Assembly: GCF_003336755.1 (NCBI RefSeq)
Contig: NZ_KZ851831.1
Span: forward strand, 62,001 to 126,000
Length of the DNA: 64,000 nt
Direction of reading: 5' to 3'
From: Elioraea thermophila (ex Habib et al. 2022)
Lineage (GTDB): Bacteria; Pseudomonadota; Alphaproteobacteria; Acetobacterales; Acetobacteraceae
The notes below the pieces were generated by a model, which ran no database searches, was not told where the DNA came from, and saw only the letters and a list, made by a program, of their open reading frames with translations. Of the stretch, positions 1 to 8,923 are shown piece after piece (within the stretch, counting starts at the first letter, position 1; every line of letters begins with the position of its first letter). The position numbers were made by a program, and so were the translations under genes.

Positions 1-124
1 GTTCTACGGCTACTGCGGCTCCGACGAGTACCGCCGGGCGCTGAAGGTGCTGGCCGAAGGCGTGCCCGGCGTGAAGCGGGTCGAGGACCACATGGTCATC
101 GGCCCCCTCTACGTCTATTCCTGA
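1..124 (+). CDS. BON-domain protein, C-terminal fragment
   Basis: Only the last 40 codons are visible; the frame is open from base 2 to the TGA at 122-124 and the gene begins outside the window. The residues GVPGVKRVEDHMV match the end of a BON domain (a small periplasmic or membrane-associated lipid-binding fold found in OsmY-like and CBS-BON proteins), where a Gly-rich turn is followed by V-x-x-V-x-D/N. The stop overlaps by 10 bases the 3' end of the convergent transporter gene. Which BON family it belongs to cannot be told from this fragment. Confidence 0.6.
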   Translation, partial: FYGYCGSDEYRRALKVLAEGVPGVKRVEDHMVIGPLYVYS

Positions 125-1446
125 TCGGCAACGGCTGGACGCGGCACGGTGGTGGGGGGTGGTTCGCGCACGGTCGCGAGAATCGCCCCCCCGCCCACCA
201 AAAAGACCAGGATCGTCGCCATCCCCGCCCGCTGCGAGCCGAACGCATCCGTCGCCCAGGCGAGCGCGGCCGGCCCCGCGAAGGCGGTGATCCGCCCCGA
301 CAGCGCGAACAGGCCGAAGTACTCCGAAGCCTGCGCGGCAGGCGCGAGCCGGCTCATCAAGGTGCGGCTCGCCGCCTGGGCGGGGCCGAAGAACACGCCC
401 AAGGGCAGCGCGAGCAGCCAGAACCAGGCCTTGGAGCGGATCAGCAGCAGCACCACCCCGATCGCAGCCAGCGAAGCAAGCGAGATCAGCACCGTCCGCT
501 TCGGCCCGATGCGGTCATCGATGAAGGCGAAGGCGTAGGCGCCGAAGCCGGCCGTCACGTTCATCGCGATCCCCAGGAGGATGATCTCGTCGGTCGCCAT
601 GCCGAAAGCGCCGGCGGCGTAGATCGCGCCGAAGTTGAACAGCGTGTTCAGCCCATCGGTGTACAGCAGGCGCGAGAGGAGGAAGCGCGCCACCGCCGGG
701 CGGCGGCGCAGTTCCGGTAGCAGGCGCGCGATCGCCGCGAGACCGGAACGGACCGCCTGCGCAATGCCCGCCCGACGCGGCGTGTCGGGCACGAAGCGGA
801 ACAGCGGCCAGCAGAACAGCGCATACCAAAGCGCGACGAGGACAGCCGTCGCGCGGACGTGCTCGGCCGCCGCCCGGTCGAGCGGCAGGAGCGGTGGGTC
901 GGGCTCGATCAGCAGGACGAGACAGGCGAGCAGACAGATCAGTCCGCCGAAATAGCCGATGCCCCAGCCCCAGCCCGAGACGCGCCCGCGCATGCGCGGC
1001 GGGGCGACGTCGACCAGCATCGCGTTGTAAAACACGGTGCCGAGCTCGAAGCCGAGGCTGGCGACGACCACCACCACCAGCGCGAACGGCACGAAGGACG
1101 GGTCGGGGCGGACCCACCAGAGCGCGGCCGAGGTGACGACCGCCAGCACGGTGAAGGCGGCAAGCCACGGTTTGCGACGACCCGCCCCGTCGGCGATCGC
1201 GCCGAGGGGTGGCGAAAGCAGGGCGATCAGCAGCCCCGCCACCGCCATCGCGACACCCCACTGCGAGGTGCCTCTCGTTTCGTCGGCCGCCACCGCCTGC
1301 ACGAAGTAGGTCGGAAAGACGAAGGTGCCGATGACGGTGGGAAAGGCCGAATTGGCGAAGTCGTAGAGACACCAGGCGAGCACGGACCGCCGCGCGCGCG
1401 GCGAGAGCGCGCGCAAGCTGTCCGCATCGGCGAAGGGCGGGCTCAC
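115..1446 (-). CDS. MFS transporter, UMF1/Atg22-like family
   Basis: A 443-residue inner-membrane protein with about 12 hydrophobic segments. The N-terminal WCLYDFANSAFPTVI stretch is the hallmark of the UMF1 (YxiO/Atg22-like) branch of the major facilitator superfamily, and the loop DGAGRRKPWL fits the MFS motif between helices 2 and 3. The substrate is unknown; relatives are loosely described as amino-acid or small-solute effluxers. The start codon overlaps the stop of the upstream NAD-glutamate dehydrogenase gene by 4 bases (ATGA), so the two are probably cotranslated, and export or uptake of an amino acid linked to glutamate catabolism is a reasonable guess. Confidence 0.85.
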   Translation of the reverse strand: MSPPFADADSLRALSPRARRSVLAWCLYDFANSAFPTVIGTFVFPTYFVQAVAADETRGTSQWGVAMAVAGLLIALLSPPLGAIADGAGRRKPWLAAFTVLAVVTSAALWWVRPDPSFVPFALVVVVVASLGFELGTVFYNAMLVDVAPPRMRGRVSGWGWGIGYFGGLICLLACLVLLIEPDPPLLPLDRAAAEHVRATAVLVALWYALFCWPLFRFVPDTPRRAGIAQAVRSGLAAIARLLPELRRRPAVARFLLSRLLYTDGLNTLFNFGAIYAAGAFGMATDEIILLGIAMNVTAGFGAYAFAFIDDRIGPKRTVLISLASLAAIGVVLLLIRSKAWFWLLALPLGVFFGPAQAASRTLMSRLAPAAQASEYFGLFALSGRITAFAGPAALAWATDAFGSQRAGMATILVFLVGGGAILATVREPPPTTVPRPAVADQE

Positions 1447-4400
1447 GCGAGCGCCCCGATCGCGCGGGCGGCGACGACGATCTGACCGAGGGAGGGTGAG
1501 GCGCCGAGCGTGCTCAGTACCCCCTGCACGGCGGTCCAGCGCGCACCGGCGGCGGCGCGCACCGCATCCACACCGCCGCCCTGCAGCGCGGCGCGGACGA
1601 GTCGGGTCTGCGCAGCGCCCAGGTCATCGGCCAGAGCGGCGAGGGCGCGCGCGGTCCAGGCATCGGCGGGCACGATCGCGGCCGCCGCCTTGCGCACCGC
1701 TTCGAGCCCGCACGCCGCGCCGACCTCGAACCACGTCTCGCGCACGCGTTCGACCGGAGCACCGAGCTCGGCCGAGAGCGCGAGGATGGGCAGCGCCATC
1801 CCGGCCGCCTCGCCGGGGGGGTCGTGCGCGAGAAGGTCATCGAGCAGCGCCTCGGCGCGGTCGCGGAACGGGGCGGCGACCTCCGCCACGCCGCCCGAGG
1901 GGGCGTTCCGCAACACCCAGCGCGCCGAACCCTCCTGGGCCCGGCGCAGCGCGGCCAAACGGGGATAGAGGGCATCGGGCGAAGCGCCGGCGACATCCTC
2001 CGCCTCCAGCTCGCGGCGAAGCCCGTCGAGCCCAAGGGCGGCGCGCGCGATCAGCGCCGCCCGCGCGGCTTCCGCCGGCGCGATGCCGTCGGCGAGGCGG
2101 GCGAAGGCGGCAAGACCGAGGCGGTCGAGCAGGTCGTTGGCGAGCAGCATGGCGAGAAGCTCGCGCCGAAGCGGGAAGGCGGCGATCGCGTCCGCGAAAC
2201 GGGTGCGCACGGCGGACGGGAAGTAGGCCGCGAGGTCCTCGCCGAACGCGCGATCGTCCGGCAGGTCGGAGGCGAGGATGGCGTCGGTCAGCCAGAGCTT
2301 GGCATGGGCGAGGAGAACCACGAGCTCGGGCCGAGTGAGGGTCCCGCGCGCGGCAAGCGTTGCCGGGTCGGGCAGGGCAGCGACCGAACGGTCGAGCCCC
2401 GCTTCCGCCTCGAGGCGCGCGATCAGCGCGGCATGCGCGGGCGTCGCCGCGACACCCTCGCCCATCTCCAGCGACAGCCCGAGCGACTGGCGGCGGTTCG
2501 TCGCCAGAACCTGCGCCACCACGTCCTCGGTCGCCTCGCACAGAAGCCCGTCGCGCTGCTTCGGCGTGAGGTCGCCCGCGCGCACCAGACCATCGAGCAG
2601 AATCTTCAGGTTCACCTCGTGGTCGGAGGTATCGACGCCGGCGGAGTTGTGCAGGGAGTCCGCATCGACCCTGATGCCCCGCAGCGCCGCCTCGATGCGC
2701 GCGGCCTGGGTGAGGGCGAGATTCGCCCCTTCGCCCACCACACGGCAGCGCAACGATGCGGCATCGATCCGGATCGCGTCGTTGGCGCGATCGCCTGCCG
2801 CCGCGTGCGCCTCGTTGCTTGCCTTGATGAAGGTGCCGATGCCGCCGAAGTAGAGGAGATCGCACGGCATGGCGAGGATGGCACGGATCACCGCCTCCGG
2901 CGTGGCGCGCTCAGCGTCGAGGCCGAGCACGGCGCGCGCCTGCGGCGAGAGCGGGATGGTCTTCGCCGTACGCGGAAAGACGCCGCCGCCCGGGGAGAGT
3001 TTGGCGGGGTCGTAATCGGCCCAGGCCGAACGGGGGAGATGGAAGAGGCGCGCGCGCTCGGCGTGCGCGACTTCCGGGTCCGGGTCAGGGTCGAGGAAGA
3101 TGTGGCGGTGATCGAAGGCCGCACGCAGCCGGAAGGCGCGTGAGAGCAGCATGAAGTTGCCGAACACGTCGCCCGACATGTCGCCCACCCCGACGACATC
3201 GATCGGATCGCGCGCGATGTCGATCCCCTCCTCGCGGAAGTGGCGGGCGATGCAGACGAAGGCGCCGCGCGCGGTCACACCGAGCTTCTTGTGGTCGTAG
3301 CCCTTCGAGCCGCCGGAGGCGAAGGCGTCGCCGAGCCAGAAGCCGCGCGCGAGCGCGAGCGCATTGGCGATGTCGGAGAAGGCGGCCGTCCCCTTGTCTG
3401 CCGCCGCGACGAGATAGGGGTCGGGCCCGTCGCGGCAAACCACGCGCGCGGGTGGTGCGATCCGCTCGCCGTCGCGATTGTCGGTGAGATCGAGCAGCGC
3501 GCCGATGAACAGCCGGTAGCAGGCGACGCCCTCAGCGGCGACCGCCTCGCGGTCGCGCGCCGCATCGCCGCTCGGCGCGGGAGGACGACGGACGACGAAG
3601 CCGCCCTTCGCGCCCGTCGGCACGATCACGGTGTTCTTCAGGGTCTGCGCCTTCATCAGGCCGAGGATCTCGGTGCGGAAGTCCTCGCGCCGGTCCGACC
3701 AGCGGATCCCGCCGCGCGCGACCGCGCCCGCGCGCAGGTGCACGCCCTCGATGCGGGGCCCATGCACGAAGATCTCGCGCCACGGCACCGGGCGGGGGAT
3801 GTCGCCCGCGCGCGCCGGGTCGAGCTTGAGGGCAAGCACCTCGGCCGCCTCGTCGCGGAAGAAGCTGGTGCGCAGCACCGCATCGAGCGCGGCGCGGAGA
3901 CGGGCGAGGATGCGGTCGTGCTCGGGGTCGGCGACCGCATCCAGGATGGCCTGCCAGCGCGCCTCCTCCGCCGCCTCGTCCTCAGGGTTCCGTTCCTGGT
4001 CCGGGTCGAAGCGAAGACGGAACAGGCGGATCAGCGCGGCGGCGGCCTCCGCGTTGGCGGCCAGGGCCTCCTCGGCCGCGCCTTGCGCGAACGGCACGCC
4101 CACCTGCTTCAGCCAGCGCCAGAGCGCGCGCAGAAGCCACGCCTCGCGCCAAGTGAGGCCAGCGCGCAGCACGAGCCGGTTGAAACCATCCGCCTCCGCC
4201 CGCCCCGCCGCGAGGGCCTCGAGCGCGGCGGCGAGGCGCGGAATCCGCTCGGGCTCGATCGCGGCGCGGTCCGCCGTCTCGAGCGCGAACTCGTGCAAGA
4301 CCACCGCCCGCCCGGCCGCAGGTGCGAGGCGGAAGGGCACCTCCTCGATCGCGCGCAGGCCAAGGCACTCGATCAGCGGCAGGATGTCGGAGAGCGGAAC

Positions 4401-6137
4401 CGGCTCATCCGGGCGGGCGAGGCGGAGCTGCAGGACGAAACCTGGCACGCCTTGCGGCCTCGCCAGCGCCAGCACGAGCCCGCCGCGCGCCAGCGCCGCT
4501 TCGGCGAGTGCGATGTCGGCCACCGCCTCGCGCGCGCCGTGCCGCTCGGCGTAGCCCGGCGGAAAGGCCTCGCCCCAGCGGGCGAGGGTCGCCTGCGCCG
4601 CCCCCTCGCCGGCCTCCGCCGCCAAGGCTTCGGCGAGGCGATCGCGGAAGCTGCGCGCGGCCTCGGCGAGCACGCGCTCGAGCGCCTTCGCCTCGACCTC
4701 GGGCACCGCGCCCGGCGTGGTGGCGACGATGTAGTGGATGCGGGCAAGCGGGGCGTCGCCGATCTGGATGTAGGTGGCGGAGAGGCGCCCGGCGAAGGCG
4801 CGGGCGAGAATCTCGCCGAGCCGGATGCGCAGGCGGGTGTCCATCACGTCGCGCGGCACGAACACCAGGGCGGAGACGAAGCGCTCGAAACGGTCGCGGC
4901 GAAGGAACAGCGCGACGCGCTGGCGCTCCTGCAGCGCGAGGATGCCCTGCGCGGTGCGATGGAGTTCCGCCACGTCGGCCTGAAAGAGTTCGTCGCGCGG
5001 GTAGGTCTCGAGGATGTTGGAGAGCCGCCGCCCGTCATGCGTCGCGGGATCGAGCCCTGCGCGGGCCAACACGGCGGCGACCTTCTCGCGCAGATAGGGG
5101 ATCGAGCGCGGATTGCGGTTGTAGGCCGAGGCGGCGAACAGACCGAGCACGATGTCGGCCCCCCTCACGCGACCTGCGCGATCGATTCGCTTGAGCACGA
5201 TCGCGTCGCAATGCTGCGGCCGATGCACCGTGGAGCGCATGTTCGCCTTCGCCACCGTGAGCGGCACAGGCTCGAGCGCCCAGGCCCGCACGGGCTCGGG
5301 GATGGTGTGGGGGTCGCGCAGCACGTCGAACACGGGCAAAGCGGGGTCGCGCAACAGCCCGAGCGCCTCGTCCTGCTCGGGATGCACCCGGCCCGCTTCG
5401 TCCAGCGCGTAGCCGCGCCAGCCGAGGAAGACGAAGTTGTCGTCGTCGAGCCAGGCGAGGAAGTCGCGCGCGATGCGGAAGGGCTCCTCGTCGCGTTCGG
5501 CGAGCCGGGCCGTCACCTGTGCCAAGCGGGCCCGCATCGCCGGCCAATCCTCCACCGCGCGACGCACATCGGCCATCGTCCGGGCGAGCGAGTCGGCGAT
5601 CGGGCCGAGCTCGCTCGCCTCCGCCGGCTCGGCGAACTCGATCTGCATCATGCTCTCGCGCGCCGCTCCCTCGCCTGCGGCGGGGCCGAAGGCGAGCAGC
5701 CTGCCCGCCGCATCGCGCCGCACCGGCACGATCGGGTGGACGACGAGGTGCACGGCGCGGTTCGCGCGCGCGAGCGCGGCAAGCGCGGAGTCGACCAGGA
5801 ACGGCATGTCGTCGGTGACGATCTCCGCCACCGCGTGCGCCGACCGCCAGCCGTCGCGATCGGGGCGGGGCTTGAAGCAGCGGACGTTCGCGGTGCCCGC
5901 GGCGCGCCGGCGGGCGTGCTCGAGCAGCGACAGCGCTGCCCCGGCGACGTCCTCCGGGGCGCGGGCGAGAAGATCATCGTCCGCCACCCCCTCCGCCCAG
6001 AGGGCGAGGAAGGCACGCGCCTCCGCCGCCGGCGCAGGCGGCAGCCGCCGCGCCAGCACCGCGTTCGCCGCCTCGAGCAGGGCGGCGCGCGCCACCGTCG
6101 CCGTGCCGAGCCTGCCCTCGAGCCCTTCCGGTGCCAT
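1443..6137 (-). CDS. NAD-specific glutamate dehydrogenase, large (GDH-180-type)
   Basis: A 1,564-residue cytosolic enzyme that oxidatively deaminates L-glutamate to 2-oxoglutarate with NAD+. Length and organisation match the large bacterial GDH class: an N-terminal regulatory half with ACT-like segments and a catalytic half. The catalytic core begins near residue 810 with GGIRWSDRREDFRTE, followed by TGAKGGFV near residue 845, which carries the active-site lysine. Further conserved blocks are GGSKGYDHKKLG and VVGEGANL. An SD-like GGGAGAA lies shortly before the ATG. It heads a two-gene transcript with the UMF1 transporter. It is divergent from the OmpA-like gene, with 127 bases between the starts. 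Confidence 0.97.
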   Translation of the reverse strand: MAPEGLEGRLGTATVARAALLEAANAVLARRLPPAPAAEARAFLALWAEGVADDDLLARAPEDVAGAALSLLEHARRRAAGTANVRCFKPRPDRDGWRSAHAVAEIVTDDMPFLVDSALAALARANRAVHLVVHPIVPVRRDAAGRLLAFGPAAGEGAARESMMQIEFAEPAEASELGPIADSLARTMADVRRAVEDWPAMRARLAQVTARLAERDEEPFRIARDFLAWLDDDNFVFLGWRGYALDEAGRVHPEQDEALGLLRDPALPVFDVLRDPHTIPEPVRAWALEPVPLTVAKANMRSTVHRPQHCDAIVLKRIDRAGRVRGADIVLGLFAASAYNRNPRSIPYLREKVAAVLARAGLDPATHDGRRLSNILETYPRDELFQADVAELHRTAQGILALQERQRVALFLRRDRFERFVSALVFVPRDVMDTRLRIRLGEILARAFAGRLSATYIQIGDAPLARIHYIVATTPGAVPEVEAKALERVLAEAARSFRDRLAEALAAEAGEGAAQATLARWGEAFPPGYAERHGAREAVADIALAEAALARGGLVLALARPQGVPGFVLQLRLARPDEPVPLSDILPLIECLGLRAIEEVPFRLAPAAGRAVVLHEFALETADRAAIEPERIPRLAAALEALAAGRAEADGFNRLVLRAGLTWREAWLLRALWRWLKQVGVPFAQGAAEEALAANAEAAAALIRLFRLRFDPDQERNPEDEAAEEARWQAILDAVADPEHDRILARLRAALDAVLRTSFFRDEAAEVLALKLDPARAGDIPRPVPWREIFVHGPRIEGVHLRAGAVARGGIRWSDRREDFRTEILGLMKAQTLKNTVIVPTGAKGGFVVRRPPAPSGDAARDREAVAAEGVACYRLFIGALLDLTDNRDGERIAPPARVVCRDGPDPYLVAAADKGTAAFSDIANALALARGFWLGDAFASGGSKGYDHKKLGVTARGAFVCIARHFREEGIDIARDPIDVVGVGDMSGDVFGNFMLLSRAFRLRAAFDHRHIFLDPDPDPEVAHAERARLFHLPRSAWADYDPAKLSPGGGVFPRTAKTIPLSPQARAVLGLDAERATPEAVIRAILAMPCDLLYFGGIGTFIKASNEAHAAAGDRANDAIRIDAASLRCRVVGEGANLALTQAARIEAALRGIRVDADSLHNSAGVDTSDHEVNLKILLDGLVRAGDLTPKQRDGLLCEATEDVVAQVLATNRRQSLGLSLEMGEGVAATPAHAALIARLEAEAGLDRSVAALPDPATLAARGTLTRPELVVLLAHAKLWLTDAILASDLPDDRAFGEDLAAYFPSAVRTRFADAIAAFPLRRELLAMLLANDLLDRLGLAAFARLADGIAPAEAARAALIARAALGLDGLRRELEAEDVAGASPDALYPRLAALRRAQEGSARWVLRNAPSGGVAEVAAPFRDRAEALLDDLLAHDPPGEAAGMALPILALSAELGAPVERVRETWFEVGAACGLEAVRKAAAAIVPADAWTARALAALADDLGAAQTRLVRAALQGGGVDAVRAAAGARWTAVQGVLSTLGASPSLGQIVVAARAIGALA

Positions 6138-6264
6138 GCGGCGTTCTCCCGAAACCCTCGCCTCACGGCCGACGGTAGACGCGCAGGAGGCGGGCGGACT
6201 AGCCTTGTCGGTGTAGGATTCATTGTCGACGCTCGGGTCGAAGACGCCGTCGGGAGTCGGGCCA

Positions 6265-6687
6265 ATGCGCGAAGTCCTTGCCGTCGTGCTGCTGCTTGCC
6301 GCCGCCCCCGCCCTGGCACAGGCGGATCGCTGCGCGGCGATCTCGCCGGCGGCGCAAGGTTACGAGAGTGTCACGGTGTTCTTCGCCATCGGCTCCTCCG
6401 CACTCGACGACCGCGCGCGCGCCGCGATCCGCCGCGCGGCGGGGCAGATCGTCGCCCAGCACAAGGACCACGTCTGTCTCATCGGCCGCGCCTCGCCGAC
6501 CGGATCGCCGCAGGCGAACGAGCGTCTCGCCGCCGCTCGTGTGCGGGCGGTGACGGATGCCCTCGTCGCGGGCGGGGTGGCCCGGCCGCTGATCGGCGCG
6601 CAGGTGCAGGGCGCGGCCTGGGGGGCGAGGGTGGATCGGGCCGAGAACGAGGCCGACCGTTCCGTCACCATCCTCTATCCGCGCTGA
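6265..6687 (+). CDS. Exported protein with OmpA-like C-terminal domain
   Basis: A 140-residue protein with a clean signal peptide (MREVLAVVLLLAAAPALAQA) and a single OmpA/MotB-type fold. VFFAIGSSALDDRARAAI is the usual start of such a domain (F-x-x-x-S-x-x-L/I), and ANERLAAARVRAVTDAL matches the N-x-x-L-x-x-x-R-A-x-x-V peptidoglycan-binding motif. It probably sits in the periplasm and contacts the cell wall. The ATG at 6265 is preferred over an in-frame start 14 codons upstream because it places the signal peptide at the N-terminus. The next gene starts 10 bases after the stop, so they are likely cotranscribed. Confidence 0.75.
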   Translation: MREVLAVVLLLAAAPALAQADRCAAISPAAQGYESVTVFFAIGSSALDDRARAAIRRAAGQIVAQHKDHVCLIGRASPTGSPQANERLAAARVRAVTDALVAGGVARPLIGAQVQGAAWGARVDRAENEADRSVTILYPR

Positions 6688-6697
6688 GGCAACGGCG

Positions 6698-7302
6698 GTG
6701 CGCCGGCGCGGAGTCGTCCTCGCCGCGGCCGCCGTCCTTGCGCCGGGGGCGGTCGTCGCCCAGCCCAACCCGGATTTCTGGGTCGCCAACCGCTCGGCGC
6801 TGCGGATCGACCGCCTCTCCGTCTTGCCCGTCGATCGCGACGAGTGGGGGCACGATTGGCTGGGCGAACACGTGCTGGCGCCCGGCGAGCGCTCTCCCGT
6901 CCGTCCGCCGCGCGACGGGCGCTGTCTGTACGACATCCGCGTCGTCTATGCCGACGGTTCGGCGGAAGAGCGACGGCGGGTGAACGTCTGCGCGGTGGCC
7001 GAGGTCTCCTTCAGCCGCGGCGCGGCGGCGTCCGACCGTGCGCCGGGGGCGGCCGGGCGGAGCGTCACCGTGGTCAATCGCGCGGCGCGCACGATGAGGC
7101 AGCTCTTCGTCTCGCCCTCGACGGAGCGCGATTGGGGCGCGGATCGGCTCGGCGAAAGCGTCTTGCCGGCGGGTCGGCCGTCGTCCGCCTGCCGCGCGAG
7201 AGTGGGTGCGAAGTCGATGTCCGCGCGGTGTTCGACGACAACTCGGTGCTGGAGCGGGGGCGGATCGACAGCTGCCGCGCGCGCGAGATCGCCCTGCCCT
7301 GA
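6698..7302 (+). pseudogene. Frameshifted exported protein with two tandem ~75-residue repeats
   Basis: The frame starts at a GTG with a signal-peptide-like N-terminus (MRRRGVVLAAAAVLAPGAVVAQ) and runs in one register to about 7171. Homology between its two halves then continues in another register to the TGA at 7300-7302. One missing G in the ggcgggtc run at 7169-7175 would restore a 201-residue protein. Repeat 1 (RDEWGHDWLGEHVLAPGE, then CLYDIRVVYADGS) matches repeat 2 (RDWGADRLGESVLPAG, then CEVDVRAVFDDNS). Each has a Cys in the strand before the D-x-R-V/A motif and a second Cys near its end. The function is unknown. It could be a genuine recent pseudogene or an assembly error in a GC-rich run. 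Confidence 0.6.
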
Positions 7303-7350
7303 CGGCGGCTCAGGTTCCGCGATCGGGGGCCGCGTGATAGGCACCCCGCC

Positions 7351-8019
7351 ATGCGCGTGCTTTATCACTTCCCGCTCTCGCCCTTCTCGCGCAAGGTTCG
7401 CCTCGCTCTCGCCGAGAAGCGGCTGCCGTTCGAACTCCGCGAGGAAAAGGTCTGGGAGAAGAGGCCCGAGTTCCTCGCCCTCAACCCGGCGGGCCAGGTG
7501 CCGGTGCTGGTCGAGGAGAACGGGCTCGTCATCCCGGACAGCGTGGTGATCACGGAATACCTCGAGGAGACCTACCGCGAGGTGCCGCTGCTCGGGGCCA
7601 CTGCTGCCGAGCGGGTGGAGTGCCGACGCCTCGTAGCCTGGTTCGACGGCAAGTTCGCGCGCGAGGTGACGGACAAGCTCCTCGTCGAGAAGGTGGTGAA
7701 GCGGCTGATCGGCCGCGGCGTGCCGGATGCGGGAGCGATCCGCGTCGGCTACGCCAACCTGCGCACCCACCTCGGCTATGTGGCGGAGCTTGCCGAGAAC
7801 CGACGGTGGCTCGCGGGGGAGGCGCTGTCGCTCGCCGATCTCGCCGCCGCCGCGCATCTCTCCGTGCTCGATTTCGCGGGCGAGATCGACTGGTCGGTCG
7901 CGCCGGCGGCGAAGGAATGGTACGCGCGAATCAAGTCACGGCCCTCCTTCCGCCCCCTGCTGACGGACCGCGTGCCGGGATTGCGCCCGCCCGACCACTA
8001 CGCCGATCTCGACTTCTGA
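7351..8019 (+). CDS. Glutathione S-transferase family protein
   Basis: A 222-residue soluble protein with a thioredoxin-like N-terminal domain (residues 1-80) and an all-helical C-terminal domain. LYHFPLSPFSRKVRLALAEK carries the Ser that usually activates glutathione in such bacterial GSTs. NPAGQVPVLVEENG holds the cis-Pro before V-L, and PDSVVITEYLEE is the glutathione gamma-glutamyl-binding segment with its Asp-Ser/Glu-Ser position. The substrate cannot be inferred. It follows the frameshifted gene by 48 bases on the same strand. Confidence 0.9.
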   Translation: MRVLYHFPLSPFSRKVRLALAEKRLPFELREEKVWEKRPEFLALNPAGQVPVLVEENGLVIPDSVVITEYLEETYREVPLLGATAAERVECRRLVAWFDGKFAREVTDKLLVEKVVKRLIGRGVPDAGAIRVGYANLRTHLGYVAELAENRRWLAGEALSLADLAAAAHLSVLDFAGEIDWSVAPAAKEWYARIKSRPSFRPLLTDRVPGLRPPDHYADLDF

Positions 8020-8029
8020 GCCCTTCCCC

Positions 8030-8920
8030 TCAGCGTCGCCCGGCCTCGGCCTCCAACGCGGCGAGATGGTCGCGGGCAAACCCTGCGACCGTCTGGTCAG
8101 AGGCGAGGGCGAGCACGCGTTCGAGGTCGCGCCGGGCCGCGGCGAGGTCGCCCCTGTCGCGCGAGAGGAGGGCGCGCTCGAGCAGGGCCTGCGCGTTCTC
8201 CGGTTCGCGCAGCAGCACGCGGGTGAGGTCGGCCGCCGCGCGCGTGGCGTCTCCGGCCTGCCGCCAGGCGGAGGCGCGCAGGATCAGGGCCTCGCTGCGG
8301 TCCGGCTCGCGCGCGATGAGCCGCGACAGGTCCTCGATCGCCTCACTGAAGCGGCCGAGCGCGGCGGCGGCGATGGCGCGGTCGGTGAGCAGGTCGGGAT
8401 CGTCAGGCCGGGCGGCGAGGCCGCGTGTGGCGGCGACCTGGGCACGGTCGGGTCGGTCGAGGGCGAGCCAAAGCCGGGTCGCCTGGGCGAGCAGGGCGGC
8501 GCGCGCATCCGCCGGTGCCGTCGCGTGCGCCCCCAACGCCTCGAGGATCTCCGCCGCCGCCTCGGTCTCGCCCGCCTCGATCAGCGCCACCGCCTCACAG
8601 TGCCGCGCGGCATCGCCTCCGCCCTCGGCGCTCCAGCGACGGGCTTCCACCAGCGCCTCGCGCGGCGCCAGCATGGCGAGGGCAAGGCAGCGGTCGTAGT
8701 CGACATCCGCCCTCGGCGCGGCGACGGTCGGGATCGGCTCCGCGGTCTGCGCCATCGGTGCTGAAACCACGTCCCTCGGGGCGGTCTCGCCGGCGGCGGG
8801 CGGTTCCGCCGCGGGCGGGGCGAGCCACCACAGCGCCCCGGCGCCCATGGCGGCGAACGGCAGGACAAGCAGAAACCAGCGGATGGTGGTCAGGGCAATC
8901 ACCCTCGCGACGAACGCCAC
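8030..8920 (-). CDS. Membrane-anchored tetratricopeptide-repeat protein
   Basis: A 296-residue protein with one N-terminal membrane segment (about residues 12-35, TIRWFLLVLPFAAMGAGALWW), then a Pro/Ala-rich linker and a helical-repeat region from about residue 75 to the end. The repeats have the TPR pattern of small residues at A-x-x-x-L-G/A and Y/L-x-x-A, for example ALGRFSEAIEDLSRLIAREP. It is probably a periplasm-facing scaffold. Its start codon lies only 3 bases from that of the divergent epimerase gene, so the two promoters must overlap or lie within coding sequence. Confidence 0.75.
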   Translation of the reverse strand: MAFVARVIALTTIRWFLLVLPFAAMGAGALWWLAPPAAEPPAAGETAPRDVVSAPMAQTAEPIPTVAAPRADVDYDRCLALAMLAPREALVEARRWSAEGGGDAARHCEAVALIEAGETEAAAEILEALGAHATAPADARAALLAQATRLWLALDRPDRAQVAATRGLAARPDDPDLLTDRAIAAAALGRFSEAIEDLSRLIAREPDRSEALILRASAWRQAGDATRAAADLTRVLLREPENAQALLERALLSRDRGDLAAARRDLERVLALASDQTVAGFARDHLAALEAEAGRR

Positions 8921-8923
8921 GCC

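Noticed and set aside
3240-6983. A 1,247-codon plus-strand open frame opposite the NAD-glutamate dehydrogenase gene
   Set aside because: It has Arg/His/Gly-rich composition without domain motifs and mirrors a clear gene. High GC removes stop codons from the antisense frames.
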